Of a stretch of DNA of 64,000 nt, positions 17,230 to 26,293 are shown piece after piece. Each line of letters opens with the position of its first letter. The first letter of the stretch is position 1. The notes under the pieces are model-generated. The model did no database searches, had not been told where the DNA came from, and saw nothing but the letters and a program-made list of their open reading frames with translations. This DNA comes from Devosia sp. (GTDB taxonomy: Bacteria; Pseudomonadota; Alphaproteobacteria; Rhizobiales; Devosiaceae), in contig NZ_CP075529.1 in NCBI RefSeq assembly GCF_025809055.1, forward strand, positions 2,343,501 to 2,407,500, read 5' to 3'. Made by a program: the position numbers and the translations under genes.

Positions 17230-18912
17230 TCAGTAGCGCGCGTCTTCGAGACCACAGAACGGGTCGACGGGCGAGTTGCCGGCAAAGGGTTTCAGGCCCA
17301 TCATGCAATCCAGCGCCGCCGCCTGCATCTCGTCGGAGGTGCAATAGGCGTTGACATAGGCCGGCATGCGCGGCGCGTCATAGAGGTAATAGGGATAGCC
17401 GAACGACACCATGGCCGTCGGCACCTCGTGCCAGGGCCGCTTCATGGCCATGCGGAAATCGCCCATCAGGCGCAGCCAGTCGAGGAAGATGCGGCCCCGC
17501 GTGAGCAGGGTCTCCTCGCCCAGGGCGTAGAGGACGAGATCATAGCCCTCGGCAAAGCCCTTGTTGTCGGGGGCATGGACGTCGACCGCAAAGCCGCGCT
17601 GGCGCATCAACTCGGGCAGGACCATCGGTGTTGCGGCGCCGTGGAGCGGCGAGACCACGCCGGTGGTGACGAACAGCACCTTGCGGTGCCGCTCGGGGGA
17701 CAGCGGAAAGACGCCCTGAACATCCTTGACCAGGGTTGGCGCGCGCTCGAAGGCGCTGGTCGCGGTGGCTGTGGCCTGCGGCTGGCGCAGGGTGGCAAGA
17801 CGCTGGTCGAGAGGCGGACGCGCCTTCTCATGCAGGCCGAGCGCCGCTTTGAGGCCAAGCACCCGCCACAGCGCCTCATCAAGCCGCTCGCGGCTGAGGC
17901 GGCCGGCCGCCAGCGACGCCTTGATGCCCCCCAGGTCGCGGTCCATGTCACTGGAAAACAGGATCATGTCGCATCCGGCCCGCAGCATTTCGGCCTTGGC
18001 CTCACCGGGCGCCATGAAGGCGGTCACGCCCGCCATTTCCGACGCATCGGAGACGATGAGCCCGTTAAAACCAAGCCGGTTGCGCAGCAGTTCGGTGGTG
18101 AGCGGATGCGACAGCGAGGCCGGCCGGAAGGCCTCGAGGCCCGCCTCCGGATCGAGCCCGCGCACAAAACTGGGCAGGGCGATATGGGCGGACATGACCG
18201 ACAGCACGTCCTGGGCAAATGCGTCGCGATAAAGCCGTCCGAACCGCTCCTCCCAGTCATCCATGGACAGGGGATTGACCGTGGTCAGCAGGTGCTGGTC
18301 GCGATCATCGAACCCTTCGCCGGGCCAGTGCTTGACGCAGGCGGCGACACCCGCCTCCTGAAAGGCGCGGGCCTGGGCCAGGGCATGGCGGCCGATGCGA
18401 TCGACATCGGAGCCATAGCCGCGCGTGGCGACGATGGGAGAGCGGAAGGCGGCATTGATGTCGAGAACCGGCGTATAGGACCAGTTGACCCCGATGGCCC
18501 GGGCCTCCCCGGCCATGATGCCGGACACATCGGCGGTGAGCGCGACGTCGTCGACGGCGGCCAAAGCCAGGGGGTTGGGCAGGACGGTGCCGAAGGCCAG
18601 GCTCATGCGCGAGCCTTCGAGATCGGCGGACACCAGGAGCGGAATATCGGCTTCGTCCTGCAGGCGGTCGAGCAACCGGGCCTCGGCCGGACCGTCGGCG
18701 GAAAAGAACCGCATCACCCCGCCCGGCTGCAGGCGGCTGATCTGGTCGCCATCCCAGGCCGCGACCGGACCATGCATGCCGATGACGAAGAGCTGCAGGA
18801 TGCGCGCATCGCCCTCGAGCCTGGCCGCCGTTTCGGACACCCAGGCCATGGCCGCGTCATCAAGGTGAAAGGGCGCGCTGCGCAGGAAGTCGGGGGCGGC
18901 TGGCTGAGACAT
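17230..18912 (-). CDS. Glycoside hydrolase family 3, NagZ-like (beta-N-acetylhexosaminidase-type)
   Basis: A 560-residue GH3 enzyme without a signal peptide. The barrel has VSADLEGSRM near 95, KHWPGEGFDD at 194 with Asp205 and His207 where NagZ enzymes carry their catalytic Asp-His dyad, and LIVSDASEMAG with the predicted nucleophile Asp289. A second alpha/beta domain (about 370-560) contains TLVKDVQGVFPLSP and a FGYPYYLYDAPR stretch. It is longer than the cell-wall-recycling NagZ (about 340 residues), so it is more likely catabolic, on GlcNAc-type beta-glycosides. A GlcNAc-6-sulfatase-like enzyme in the same locus agrees with this. Separated from the solute-binding protein gene by a stem-loop. 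Confidence 0.85.
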   Translation of the reverse strand: MSQPAAPDFLRSAPFHLDDAAMAWVSETAARLEGDARILQLFVIGMHGPVAAWDGDQISRLQPGGVMRFFSADGPAEARLLDRLQDEADIPLLVSADLEGSRMSLAFGTVLPNPLALAAVDDVALTADVSGIMAGEARAIGVNWSYTPVLDINAAFRSPIVATRGYGSDVDRIGRHALAQARAFQEAGVAACVKHWPGEGFDDRDQHLLTTVNPLSMDDWEERFGRLYRDAFAQDVLSVMSAHIALPSFVRGLDPEAGLEAFRPASLSHPLTTELLRNRLGFNGLIVSDASEMAGVTAFMAPGEAKAEMLRAGCDMILFSSDMDRDLGGIKASLAAGRLSRERLDEALWRVLGLKAALGLHEKARPPLDQRLATLRQPQATATATSAFERAPTLVKDVQGVFPLSPERHRKVLFVTTGVVSPLHGAATPMVLPELMRQRGFAVDVHAPDNKGFAEGYDLVLYALGEETLLTRGRIFLDWLRLMGDFRMAMKRPWHEVPTAMVSFGYPYYLYDAPRMPAYVNAYCTSDEMQAAALDCMMGLKPFAGNSPVDPFCGLEDARY

Positions 18913-18940
18913 GGAGTGGTCCAGTTCCGGATAGGGGTGC

Positions 18941-18969
18941 GAAAAAGGGCGGCCATTGCGGGCCGCCCT
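18941..18969 (-). terminator. Stem-loop between solute-binding protein and GH3 genes
   Basis: On the minus strand AGGGCGGCC and GGCCGCCCT form a perfect 9-bp stem with a 6-base loop, followed at once by TTTTTC. It looks like a partial intrinsic terminator or RNA-stabilising hairpin, of the kind that makes the solute-binding protein more abundant than downstream products of one operon. Confidence 0.7.
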
Positions 18970-18992
18970 CGGGGTCGATCGTCTTGGGAGGA

Positions 18993-20501
18993 CTATTCGG
19001 CCTTGGAGTAGTTCCGGATCGGGGGGACCACATTGGTGGTCTGCAGATCGACAGCCACTTCCTTGTTGGTCAGATAGATCGTGTCCCGGCGATACATGGG
19101 GGCGAAGAAGGCATTCTCCACCATGTAGCGATTGACGTCCTGGAACAAGGCCGTCTGGGCCTCGCCGGTGGCGTATTGCGCCTTGTCGAGCAGTTCGAGC
19201 AGGCCCTGATCGGCCACTTTGGACGGGTTCCACGGCGACTCGGGATAGCCGAACTTGCGGAACTCGGACCAGGTGCCCTGGTAGCCGAACTGGAACAGGA
19301 ACGCGGGGTATTTGCCGGACCGCAATTCGGTGATGGTGGCGTTGGGCGCGACCTTTTCCCACTTCACGGTAATACCGATATCCTTGAGATATTTCTCGAT
19401 GATCGGATAAAAGGCCGCAAAGCCATTGGTTTCGGGCATCAGGAGCTCGAAGCCGTCGGGATAGCCCGCCTCGGCCAGCAGCGCCTTGGCCCCCTCGGGA
19501 TCGAACGGATAGCGGTCGTTGAGCTCGGCCACATAGCCTTCGCTGGTCTCGGGGAAAATCTGGTCCGACAGCTTGCCGAAACCGAGCTCGACGAATTCGA
19601 GAATGGACTTGCCGTCGAAGGCCATGTTGAGCGCCTGGCGGACACGCGGATCGGCCAGGGCCGGCGTGATCTTGCCTTCGCGATCGGCAATGGTGAGGCC
19701 GAACCAGTCGACATCAACGCGATTGACCACAAGGCCATTGGCTTCGGCATCGGCCACGGCGCGGGCCTCGCTCATGCCGGCATCGATCTGCCCCGATTTC
19801 AGCGCGTTGAGACGGGCCACCTGGTCGTTGATCGGGGTGATGGTAATGCGCTCGAAGTCGAAGGCCTCGGCATTCCAGTAGTCGGGATTGCGCACATAGA
19901 CATATTGCTGGCCGATACGGGAATTGGCCGCATCATAGGTATAGGGGCCCGAACCGACGGGATTGCCCGCCGAACCCTCGACACCCAGGGTCGCCGGCGA
20001 GGCCATGGCGCCGCCAACCACGGCCAGGTTCTGCAGCAGCGCCGGATCGGGCTCACTGAGATGCAGCTTGACCTCGGTGGCCGAGACCACTTCGACCTCG
20101 GACACGGCCGCGACCATGAAGCTGTTCTGCCCGCCGCCATTCTTGAGATATTCGATATTGGCCTTGACCGCCTCGCCATCGACCGGCGTGCCGTCGGTAA
20201 AGTTGACGCCCTCGCGCAGGACCAGGGTCAGTACGCTGTTGTCGGCATTGTAGGTGAATTCGGTCGCCAGGTTCGGGTTGATATCGCCATTGGCTTCGCG
20301 CACCAGCAGGGTGTCGAAGACCGGCGACCAGAACTGCATGATATTGCCGATCTGCAGCTGCGCCCGGTCGAAACTGTTGTTGTCGATCACGGCTGCGAGC
20401 GCCAGGGTATCGGCATCATTGGCCACCTGCGCCATAGCGGAGGTGGACACGCCAAGCATGAATGCCGCTGCGAGCAACGGCGCAAAGACAGATTTGTGCA
20501 A
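18993..20501 (-). CDS. ABC transporter substrate-binding protein, family 5
   Basis: A 502-residue SBP_bac_5 protein; the start is a TTG at 20501 with GGGAGGATG eight bases upstream, which gives a clean signal peptide (HKSVFAPLLAAAFMLGVS, cut after AMA at 24). The mature protein has the expected LREGVNFTDGTPVDGEAVKANIEYL segment early and the AKALLAEAGYPDGFELLMPE segment late. It captures the transported substrate in the periplasm for the permeases of the same locus (14236-15174 and the fusion); no other binding protein lies near those genes. The AGCGATACGCCG block sits about 88 bp upstream of its start. Confidence 0.91.
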   Translation of the reverse strand: MHKSVFAPLLAAAFMLGVSTSAMAQVANDADTLALAAVIDNNSFDRAQLQIGNIMQFWSPVFDTLLVREANGDINPNLATEFTYNADNSVLTLVLREGVNFTDGTPVDGEAVKANIEYLKNGGGQNSFMVAAVSEVEVVSATEVKLHLSEPDPALLQNLAVVGGAMASPATLGVEGSAGNPVGSGPYTYDAANSRIGQQYVYVRNPDYWNAEAFDFERITITPINDQVARLNALKSGQIDAGMSEARAVADAEANGLVVNRVDVDWFGLTIADREGKITPALADPRVRQALNMAFDGKSILEFVELGFGKLSDQIFPETSEGYVAELNDRYPFDPEGAKALLAEAGYPDGFELLMPETNGFAAFYPIIEKYLKDIGITVKWEKVAPNATITELRSGKYPAFLFQFGYQGTWSEFRKFGYPESPWNPSKVADQGLLELLDKAQYATGEAQTALFQDVNRYMVENAFFAPMYRRDTIYLTNKEVAVDLQTTNVVPPIRNYSKAE

Positions 20502-20588
20502 CTCTTCATCCTCCCGCCGCCGTCCGTTCATTCGGGTCAGGCGGCCAGCCCGCCTTGCCGGGGACCGTTGCGCATGATGTAGCAAACC

Positions 20589-20629
20589 AGCGATACGCCG
20601 AATAATGCAAAGAACCCCAGGAACGATAA
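20589..20629 (+). promoter_or_regulatory. Candidate LysR operator, site B
   Basis: Same block as 15311-15350: AGCGATACGCCG, then AATAATGCAAA, a CCCC run and CGATAA. Orientation relative to the minus-strand gene it serves is the same as for site A and the permease operon. A further CGATAA...TTATCG inverted repeat (20623-20640) overlaps its end. Confidence 0.55.
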
Positions 20630-20794
20630 GGCGATTTTATCGGTCCGCAGAAACGGGAACGGCTTTGCCCGGCGGCCCTGCGGTTCACCCCAATGGAGCC
20701 CCAACGGCCGGTCCACCCGGCACGAATGTGCCAAGACGCGACCAAAATTCGAAAAATTTATCCCCGGATGGAAGAAATCCCGGCTTGTGTCCGT

Positions 20795-20826
20795 ATACAT
20801 GGCGTGTGAAGTCACACGCCATGTAT
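20795..20826. promoter_or_regulatory. Perfect 32-bp palindrome in the divergent intergenic region
   Basis: ATACATGGCGTGTGA at 20795-20809 and its exact reverse complement TCACACGCCATGTAT at 20812-20826 are separated only by AG. It lies 203 bp before the start of the plus-strand solute-binding gene and 294 bp before that of the minus-strand one. The short spacer and length fit a TetR- or GntR-type operator better than a terminator. The TetR protein encoded at the end of the plus-strand operon is the natural candidate. Apart from this and site B, the 527-bp gap holds no gene I can support. Confidence 0.6.
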
Positions 20827-21028
20827 TTTGCAGTATTCGCGCAAATGGAATCGGCCCGGACCGGCGCGAAACCGGCTCATTTTCAGATAAACTCCGCCCT
20901 GTCTCCCAATTTGGACAGTTTCAAGGCCGGCGCGACAATTGCGCTCCTGACGAAACTGGGATTTGGTGTGCGCCAAGCCTTCCAAGACTACTCCGAGAAG
21001 GCGCTATTCAGGAATGGAGAGAACACTG

Positions 21029-22606
21029 ATGCACACTTCACTGACCCGCATTGCCGCTGCGCTCGTCGCCTCGACAATGCTTGCCGGTGTGGCCAATGCC
21101 GAGACCATCCGCTGGGCGCGCTCGTCTGACGCCCTGACGCTGGATCCGCATTCGCAGAACCAGGGCGTCACCCATACTTTTGCGCACCACATCTATGAAA
21201 CGCTGCTGGGCCGCGACAATGACGGCAATCTGACGCCGCGCCTGGCCACCGAATGGGCCCTCAAAGAGGGCGACGACACGGTCTGGGTGTTCAAGCTGCG
21301 CGAAGGCGTCAAGTTCCACGACGGCGCCGACTTCACCGCCGAAGACGTGGTCTTCTCGCTCGACCGCGCCCGCTCGGAAGGCTCGAACATGAAGCAGCTT
21401 CATGCCGAAGTGGCTTCCGTGACCGCCGTTGACGACCTGACCGTCGAAATCCAGATGGTGGGCCCGAGCCCCCTCTATCCGAACAACGTCACCAATACCT
21501 TCATCATGGACAAGACCTGGTCGGAAACCAACGACCTGCAGGACGTCCAGGATTTCGGTGCCGGCGAGACCAATTATGCGGTGCTCAACACCAATGGTAC
21601 CGGCCCCTATTCGCTGACCTCGCGCGAAGTCGACGTGCAGTCGGTCCTTACCGCCTTTGACGGCTGGTGGGGCGAAGCGCCGGCCGTGACCGAAATCGTC
21701 TATCTGCCGATCGCCGACAACGCCACACGCGTTGCCGCCCTGCTCTCGGGCGACGTCGATATCGTTCAGGACGTCCCCGTCCAGGATATCGAGCGCCTGC
21801 AGAACACCGCCGGCTTCAAGGTCGAGACCGGCCCTGAAAACCGCATCATCTATTTCGGCTACAAGTTCGGCGAAGAGCCGCTGAAGTCCTCCAACATCAC
21901 CGACAGCAACCCCATCAACAATCCGCTGGTGCGCGAGGCCATGGAACTGGCGCTCGATCGCGTCGCCATCCAGCAGGTGGTGATGCGCGGCAATTCCATC
22001 CCCGCCGGTGTTGCCACCCCGCCCTTCGTCAATGGCTGGACCGAAGAACTCGACGCCTTCCCGGCGCCCGATGTCGAAAAGGCCAAGGCGCTGCTGGCCG
22101 AAGCCGGCTATCCGGATGGCTTCTCGATCACCCTCGACACGCCGAACAACCGCTATGTCAATGACGAGGCGATTTCGACTGCCTTTGTCGGCATGCTCGG
22201 CCAGATCGGCATCCAGGTGACCCTGGCCTCCCGTCCGGTGGCCGAACACAGCCCGGTCATCCTCGCCAATGAGAGCGATTTCTACCTGCTCGGCTGGGGC
22301 GTCCCGACCTTCGACAGCGCCTATATCTTCAACGATCTGGTGCACTCCAAGACCGACACCCACGGCACCTACAATGTGGGCCTCTACTCGAACCCGGAAC
22401 TGGACGAGAAGATCATCTCGCTGGGTACCGAGACCGATTTCGACAAGCGCAATGCGACCATTGCCGAAATCTGGGAAGTGGTGAAGGCCGATCGCGTGCT
22501 GCTGCCGGTGCACAACCAGGTGCTCGCCTACGCCATGCGTGACGGCATCACCCTGCCGGTGCAGCCCGAGAACCAGCCGAACATGACCACGGTCGTCTTC
22601 GAGTAA
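21029..22606 (+). CDS. ABC transporter substrate-binding protein, family 5 (Dpp/Opp type)
   Basis: A 525-residue SBP_bac_5 protein with a signal peptide (about 1-24, cut after ANA). ETIRWARSSDALTLDPHSQN starts the mature domain; REGVKFHDGADFTAEDVVFSLDRA and AKALLAEAGYPDGFSITL are family-typical. GGAGAG lies shortly upstream of the ATG. First gene of a plus-strand importer operon running SBP, two permeases, a double ATPase and a TetR regulator. The system is independent of the divergent one at 18993-20501, but belongs to the same family, so a related ligand (dipeptide, oligosaccharide or glycoside) is possible and not readable here. Confidence 0.93.
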   Translation: MHTSLTRIAAALVASTMLAGVANAETIRWARSSDALTLDPHSQNQGVTHTFAHHIYETLLGRDNDGNLTPRLATEWALKEGDDTVWVFKLREGVKFHDGADFTAEDVVFSLDRARSEGSNMKQLHAEVASVTAVDDLTVEIQMVGPSPLYPNNVTNTFIMDKTWSETNDLQDVQDFGAGETNYAVLNTNGTGPYSLTSREVDVQSVLTAFDGWWGEAPAVTEIVYLPIADNATRVAALLSGDVDIVQDVPVQDIERLQNTAGFKVETGPENRIIYFGYKFGEEPLKSSNITDSNPINNPLVREAMELALDRVAIQQVVMRGNSIPAGVATPPFVNGWTEELDAFPAPDVEKAKALLAEAGYPDGFSITLDTPNNRYVNDEAISTAFVGMLGQIGIQVTLASRPVAEHSPVILANESDFYLLGWGVPTFDSAYIFNDLVHSKTDTHGTYNVGLYSNPELDEKIISLGTETDFDKRNATIAEIWEVVKADRVLLPVHNQVLAYAMRDGITLPVQPENQPNMTTVVFE

Positions 22607-22625
22607 GCGTTACGCCAATCCCGAG

Positions 22626-22661
22626 CCGTCGCGCCCCCGGATATTCCGGACGGCGCGGCGG
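22626..22661 (+). terminator. Stem-loop between solute-binding protein and permease genes
   Basis: CCGTCGCGCC and GGCGCGGCGG pair over 10 bp (one G-U) with an inner CCGG...CCGG arm. No T-run follows, so it is more likely a transcript-stabilising or partial-termination hairpin, located just where binding-protein and permease levels usually diverge in such operons. Confidence 0.5.
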
Positions 22662-22688
22662 TTCTCAAATTCTGGGGGGATCGGCACT

Positions 22689-23669
22689 ATGCTGGCCTTC
22701 ATCGCGCGACGCCTCGGCCAATCGGTATTGGTCATGCTGGTCGTCGCCTTCATTGCCTTCATGGTCTTCCGCTATGTCGGCGACCCGGTCTCGTCCATGC
22801 TGGGCCAGGACTCCAACATGGCCGACCACGAGGCGCTTCGCGAGCGCCTGGGTCTCAACGAGCCATTCTACGTCCAGTTCTATCATTTCGTGGTCAATGC
22901 CCTGCAGGGCCAGTTCGGCATCTCCTATCGCCTGCAGCAGCCGGTGACCCAACTGATCATGGAGCGCCTGCCCGCCACGATCGAGCTGGCCGTGGCCTCC
23001 TCGCTGATCGCGGTGGTCGTCGGGGTCGTTCTGGGCATCTATACGGCCTTGCGGCCGCGCGCCATTTCCACCGCCGTCATCATGACGCTGTCCCTGGTCG
23101 GGGTGTCGCTGCCAACCTTCCTGATCGGCATCGGGCTGATCTATATCTTCGCCGTGGAGCTTCAGGTCCTGCCCTCTTTCGGACGCGGACAGGTGGTGAA
23201 CCTGGGCTGGTGGCGCACGGGCCTGCTGACCGAATCCGGGCTGCGTTCGCTGATCCTGCCGGCCATTACCCTGTCGCTGTTCCAGCTGACGCTGATCATG
23301 CGCCTGGTGCGGGCGGAAATGCTCGAAGTGCTGCGCACCGACTATGTCCGCTTTGCCAGGGCGCGCGGGCTTTCCCAGCGGGCCATCAATTTCGGCCATG
23401 CCCTCAAGAACACCATGGTCCCGGTGATCACCATTACCGGCCTGCAGCTCGGCTCGGTCATCGCCTTCGCCATCATCACCGAAACCGTGTTCCAGTGGCC
23501 GGGCGTCGGCTCGCTCTTCGTCAATTCCGTCGCTGTCGTCGACGTGCCGGTCATGGCCGCCTACCTGGTGTTCGTGGCGCTGGTCTTCGTCGTGATCAAT
23601 CTGATCGTGGACATCCTCTATTTCATCGTCGATCCGCGGCTGCGCGACGGCGCCAAGACCGGGAGGTAG
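22689..23669 (+). CDS. ABC transporter permease (DppB/OppB-like)
   Basis: A 326-residue inner-membrane permease: N-terminal helix LAFIARRLGQSVLVMLVV, periplasmic loop LGLNEPFYVQFYHFV followed by GQFGISYRLQQPV, five more helices, and the EAA loop TDYVRFARARGLSQRAINFGHAL in its two parts. Ends YFIVDPRLR, the usual DppB terminus. Follows the binding protein by 82 bp and precedes the second permease by 4 bp. Forms the membrane channel with that second permease. Confidence 0.94.
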   Translation: MLAFIARRLGQSVLVMLVVAFIAFMVFRYVGDPVSSMLGQDSNMADHEALRERLGLNEPFYVQFYHFVVNALQGQFGISYRLQQPVTQLIMERLPATIELAVASSLIAVVVGVVLGIYTALRPRAISTAVIMTLSLVGVSLPTFLIGIGLIYIFAVELQVLPSFGRGQVVNLGWWRTGLLTESGLRSLILPAITLSLFQLTLIMRLVRAEMLEVLRTDYVRFARARGLSQRAINFGHALKNTMVPVITITGLQLGSVIAFAIITETVFQWPGVGSLFVNSVAVVDVPVMAAYLVFVALVFVVINLIVDILYFIVDPRLRDGAKTGR

Positions 23670-23673
23670 CATC

Positions 23674-24633
23674 GTGACCGATCTGCCCCATTCCCCCGAG
23701 CAGCCCGTCGTGGCTGCCAAGACCTCGCGCTGGAAGACTTTCCTCAAGTCCGACATCGTCTGGTCCTACCGCCATTCGCCGGTGACCATCGTCGCCTCGA
23801 TCATCGCGGCGCTGCTGGTGCTGATGGCTGTGTTCGCCCCCTGGATCGCGCCCTACAATCCGTTCAATCCGGCCACGCTCAACCTGATGGACGGCTTTAC
23901 CGCCCCCAATTCGAGCTCCTTCTCGGGCAAGTACTTCCTGATGGGCACCGACAATCAGGGCCGCGACGTGCTGTCCTCGATCATGTACGGCTCCCGCGTC
24001 TCGCTGTTCGTGGGCCTTCTGGCGACGCTCTTCGCCATGGTCATGGGCGTCGGTCTGGGCCTGGTGGCTGGCTATGTCGGCGGGGTCGTCGATGCCATCA
24101 TCATGCGCGTCGCCGATGTGCAGCTGAGCTTTCCGGCCATCCTCATTGCCCTGTTGATCTTCGGGGTGGCCCGCGGTCTCATTCCCCCCAACCAGCAGGA
24201 AGGCGCCGCCGTCTGGGTGCTGATCCTGGCCATTGGCCTCGCCAACTGGGCCCAGTTCGCCCGTACTGTGCGCGGCGCCACCATGGTTGAGCGGCAGAAG
24301 GACTATGTCGCTGCCGCCCGTATCCTTGGCGTCAATCCGATCATCGTCTTGCTGCGCCATGTTCTGCCCAATGTGCTGGGCCCGGTTCTGGTTATCGGCA
24401 CCATCGGGCTGGCCCTGGCCATCATCGAGGAGGCGACCCTGTCCTATCTCGGTGTCGGCGTTCCCCCGACCCAGCCGTCGCTGGGCACGCTGATCCGCAT
24501 CGGGCAGCAGTTCCTGTTCTCCGGTGAATGGTGGATCCTGTTGTTCCCCGCCGTCACCCTCGTCCTGCTCGCTCTGTCGGTCAACCTTCTGGGTGACTGG
24601 CTGCGCGATGCCCTCAATCCGAAGTTGCGCTGA
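23674..24633 (+). CDS. ABC transporter permease (DppC/OppC-like)
   Basis: A 319-residue permease that starts with GTG, four bases after the previous stop and close to a GGGAGG sequence in the end of that gene. It has the DppC-type long cytoplasmic N-terminus, first helix VTIVASIIAALLVLMAVFAPW, the GTDNQGRDVLSSIMYGSRVS motif, and the EAA loop KDYVAAARILGVNPIIVLLRH. The stop overlaps the ATG of the ATPase gene (TGATG at 24631-24635), which implies coupled translation. Confidence 0.94.
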   Translation: MTDLPHSPEQPVVAAKTSRWKTFLKSDIVWSYRHSPVTIVASIIAALLVLMAVFAPWIAPYNPFNPATLNLMDGFTAPNSSSFSGKYFLMGTDNQGRDVLSSIMYGSRVSLFVGLLATLFAMVMGVGLGLVAGYVGGVVDAIIMRVADVQLSFPAILIALLIFGVARGLIPPNQQEGAAVWVLILAIGLANWAQFARTVRGATMVERQKDYVAAARILGVNPIIVLLRHVLPNVLGPVLVIGTIGLALAIIEEATLSYLGVGVPPTQPSLGTLIRIGQQFLFSGEWWILLFPAVTLVLLALSVNLLGDWLRDALNPKLR

Positions 24634-26273
24634 TGAGCGAACCTGTTCTGTCCATCAAGGACCTGGTCGTCGAGTTTCCGTTTCGCGACGACGTCTTCCG
24701 CGCCGTTGACGGGGTCAGTTTCGACATCATGCCCGGCGAAGTCGTCGGCGTGGTGGGTGAATCGGGCGCCGGCAAATCCATGACCGGTTCGGCCGTCATC
24801 GGCCTGATCGAGCGTCCCGGCCACATCGCCGGCGGCGAAATCCGGCTCAAGGGCGAACGCATCGATACCCTGCCCGAGGCGGCCAAGGCCAAGCTGCGCG
24901 GCAAGCGCATCGGCATGGTGTTCCAGGATCCGCTCACCAGCCTCAACCCGCTCTATACGGTGGGCGAACAACTGGTCGAGACCATCCGCACCCATCTGCC
25001 GCTCTCCGAAGCCGAGGCGCGCCAGAAGGCCATCGACCTCTTGTCCGAGGCCGGCATCCCCAAGGCCGCCGAGCGCATCGACAGCTATCCGCACCAGTTC
25101 TCGGGCGGCATGCGCCAACGCGTCGTCATTGCCCTTGCCATCGCTGCGGAACCGGAACTGATCATTGCCGACGAGCCCACCTCGGCGCTCGACGTCTCGG
25201 TCCAGGCCCAGATCATCAAGGTGCTGAAAAAGCTCTGCGCCAATCACGGCGCGGCCGTCATGCTGATCACCCACGATATGGGCGTCATCGCCCAGACCGC
25301 CGATCGCATGGTGGTGATGCATCGCGGCAAGGTGGTCGAGACCGGGACGGTCGGCGACATCATCCGCCGCCCGCGCGAGCCCTATACGATCAAGCTCATC
25401 GACTCGATCCCCACCATCCAGCGCCAGGGCGATGCGCCAGCGCCAGCCGAAGCCGCCAATGACGACAGCGCCTATGTGCAGGTCAAGGGCCTGGTGCGCG
25501 ACTTCGAGATCGGCGGCGGCAGCTTCACCCGGCTCCTGCCCGGCAAGGTCGAGGTCTTCCGGGCCGTCAACGATGTCAGCTTCACCATTCCGCGGGGCGA
25601 AACCTTCGGCCTTGTGGGCGAGTCCGGATCGGGCAAATCCACCTGCGCCAAGATGATCGTGGGCCTCCTGTGGCCAACCGCCGGCACCATCAGTGTCGAC
25701 GGCCACGATATCTGGGCCGGCGGCAAGGGCCACCAGGAACGCCGCAAGCGCGTGCAGATGATCTTCCAGGATCCCTATGCCAGCCTCAATCCGCGCTGGC
25801 GGGTCGCCGATATCATCGCCGAACCCATGCGCACCCTGGGCCTTGCCCGCAACCGCGGCGAAGTCGACGACCGGGTCGCCGAACTGCTGCGGCGCGTGCG
25901 GCTCGATCCTGCCGTCATGCGCAAGTTTCCGCATGAATTCTCCGGCGGGCAGCGCCAGCGCATCGCCATCGCGCGGGCACTGTCCAGCCAGCCCGAATTC
26001 ATCGTCTGCGACGAGCCCACCTCGGCGCTCGACGTCTCGGTGCAGGCCCAGGTGCTGGAGCTGATGAGCGAATTGCAGTCCGAATTCGGGCTGACTTACC
26101 TGTTGATCAGCCACAACCTGGCCGTAGTGCGGCAGATGTCGACGGCAGTCGGCGTGCTGCACAATGGCGTCCTGGTGGAAAAGGGACCGACCGACGCGAT
26201 CTTCGACAATCCGCAGGCCGATTACACAAGGATGCTGCTCGACGCGGTGCCCGATATTTCTCGGGTTGCCTGA
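24633..26273 (+). CDS. Double ATP-binding protein of an Opp/Dpp-type ABC transporter (DppD-DppF fusion)
   Basis: A 546-residue fusion of the two ATPases. The first unit has Walker A GESGAGKSM at 42-50, FQDPLTSLNPLYTV, FSGGMRQRVVIALAI and LIIADEPTSALD; the second, from about residue 285, has GESGSGKST, FQDPYASLNPRWRV, FSGGQRQRIAIARAL and FIVCDEPTSALD. Both units keep the switch His (LITHDMG and LISHNLA). The fused layout occurs widely in GsiA/YejF-type importers, where one polypeptide energises uptake. It pairs with the permeases just upstream. Confidence 0.95.
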   Translation: MSEPVLSIKDLVVEFPFRDDVFRAVDGVSFDIMPGEVVGVVGESGAGKSMTGSAVIGLIERPGHIAGGEIRLKGERIDTLPEAAKAKLRGKRIGMVFQDPLTSLNPLYTVGEQLVETIRTHLPLSEAEARQKAIDLLSEAGIPKAAERIDSYPHQFSGGMRQRVVIALAIAAEPELIIADEPTSALDVSVQAQIIKVLKKLCANHGAAVMLITHDMGVIAQTADRMVVMHRGKVVETGTVGDIIRRPREPYTIKLIDSIPTIQRQGDAPAPAEAANDDSAYVQVKGLVRDFEIGGGSFTRLLPGKVEVFRAVNDVSFTIPRGETFGLVGESGSGKSTCAKMIVGLLWPTAGTISVDGHDIWAGGKGHQERRKRVQMIFQDPYASLNPRWRVADIIAEPMRTLGLARNRGEVDDRVAELLRRVRLDPAVMRKFPHEFSGGQRQRIAIARALSSQPEFIVCDEPTSALDVSVQAQVLELMSELQSEFGLTYLLISHNLAVVRQMSTAVGVLHNGVLVEKGPTDAIFDNPQADYTRMLLDAVPDISRVA

Positions 26274-26293
26274 ACCGGAAAGGCGTTTGCACG

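Noticed and set aside
18993..22606. The two family 5 binding proteins as a duplication of one gene
   Set aside because: They share only family-level motifs, differ in length and signal peptide, and belong to importers with different subunit fusions.
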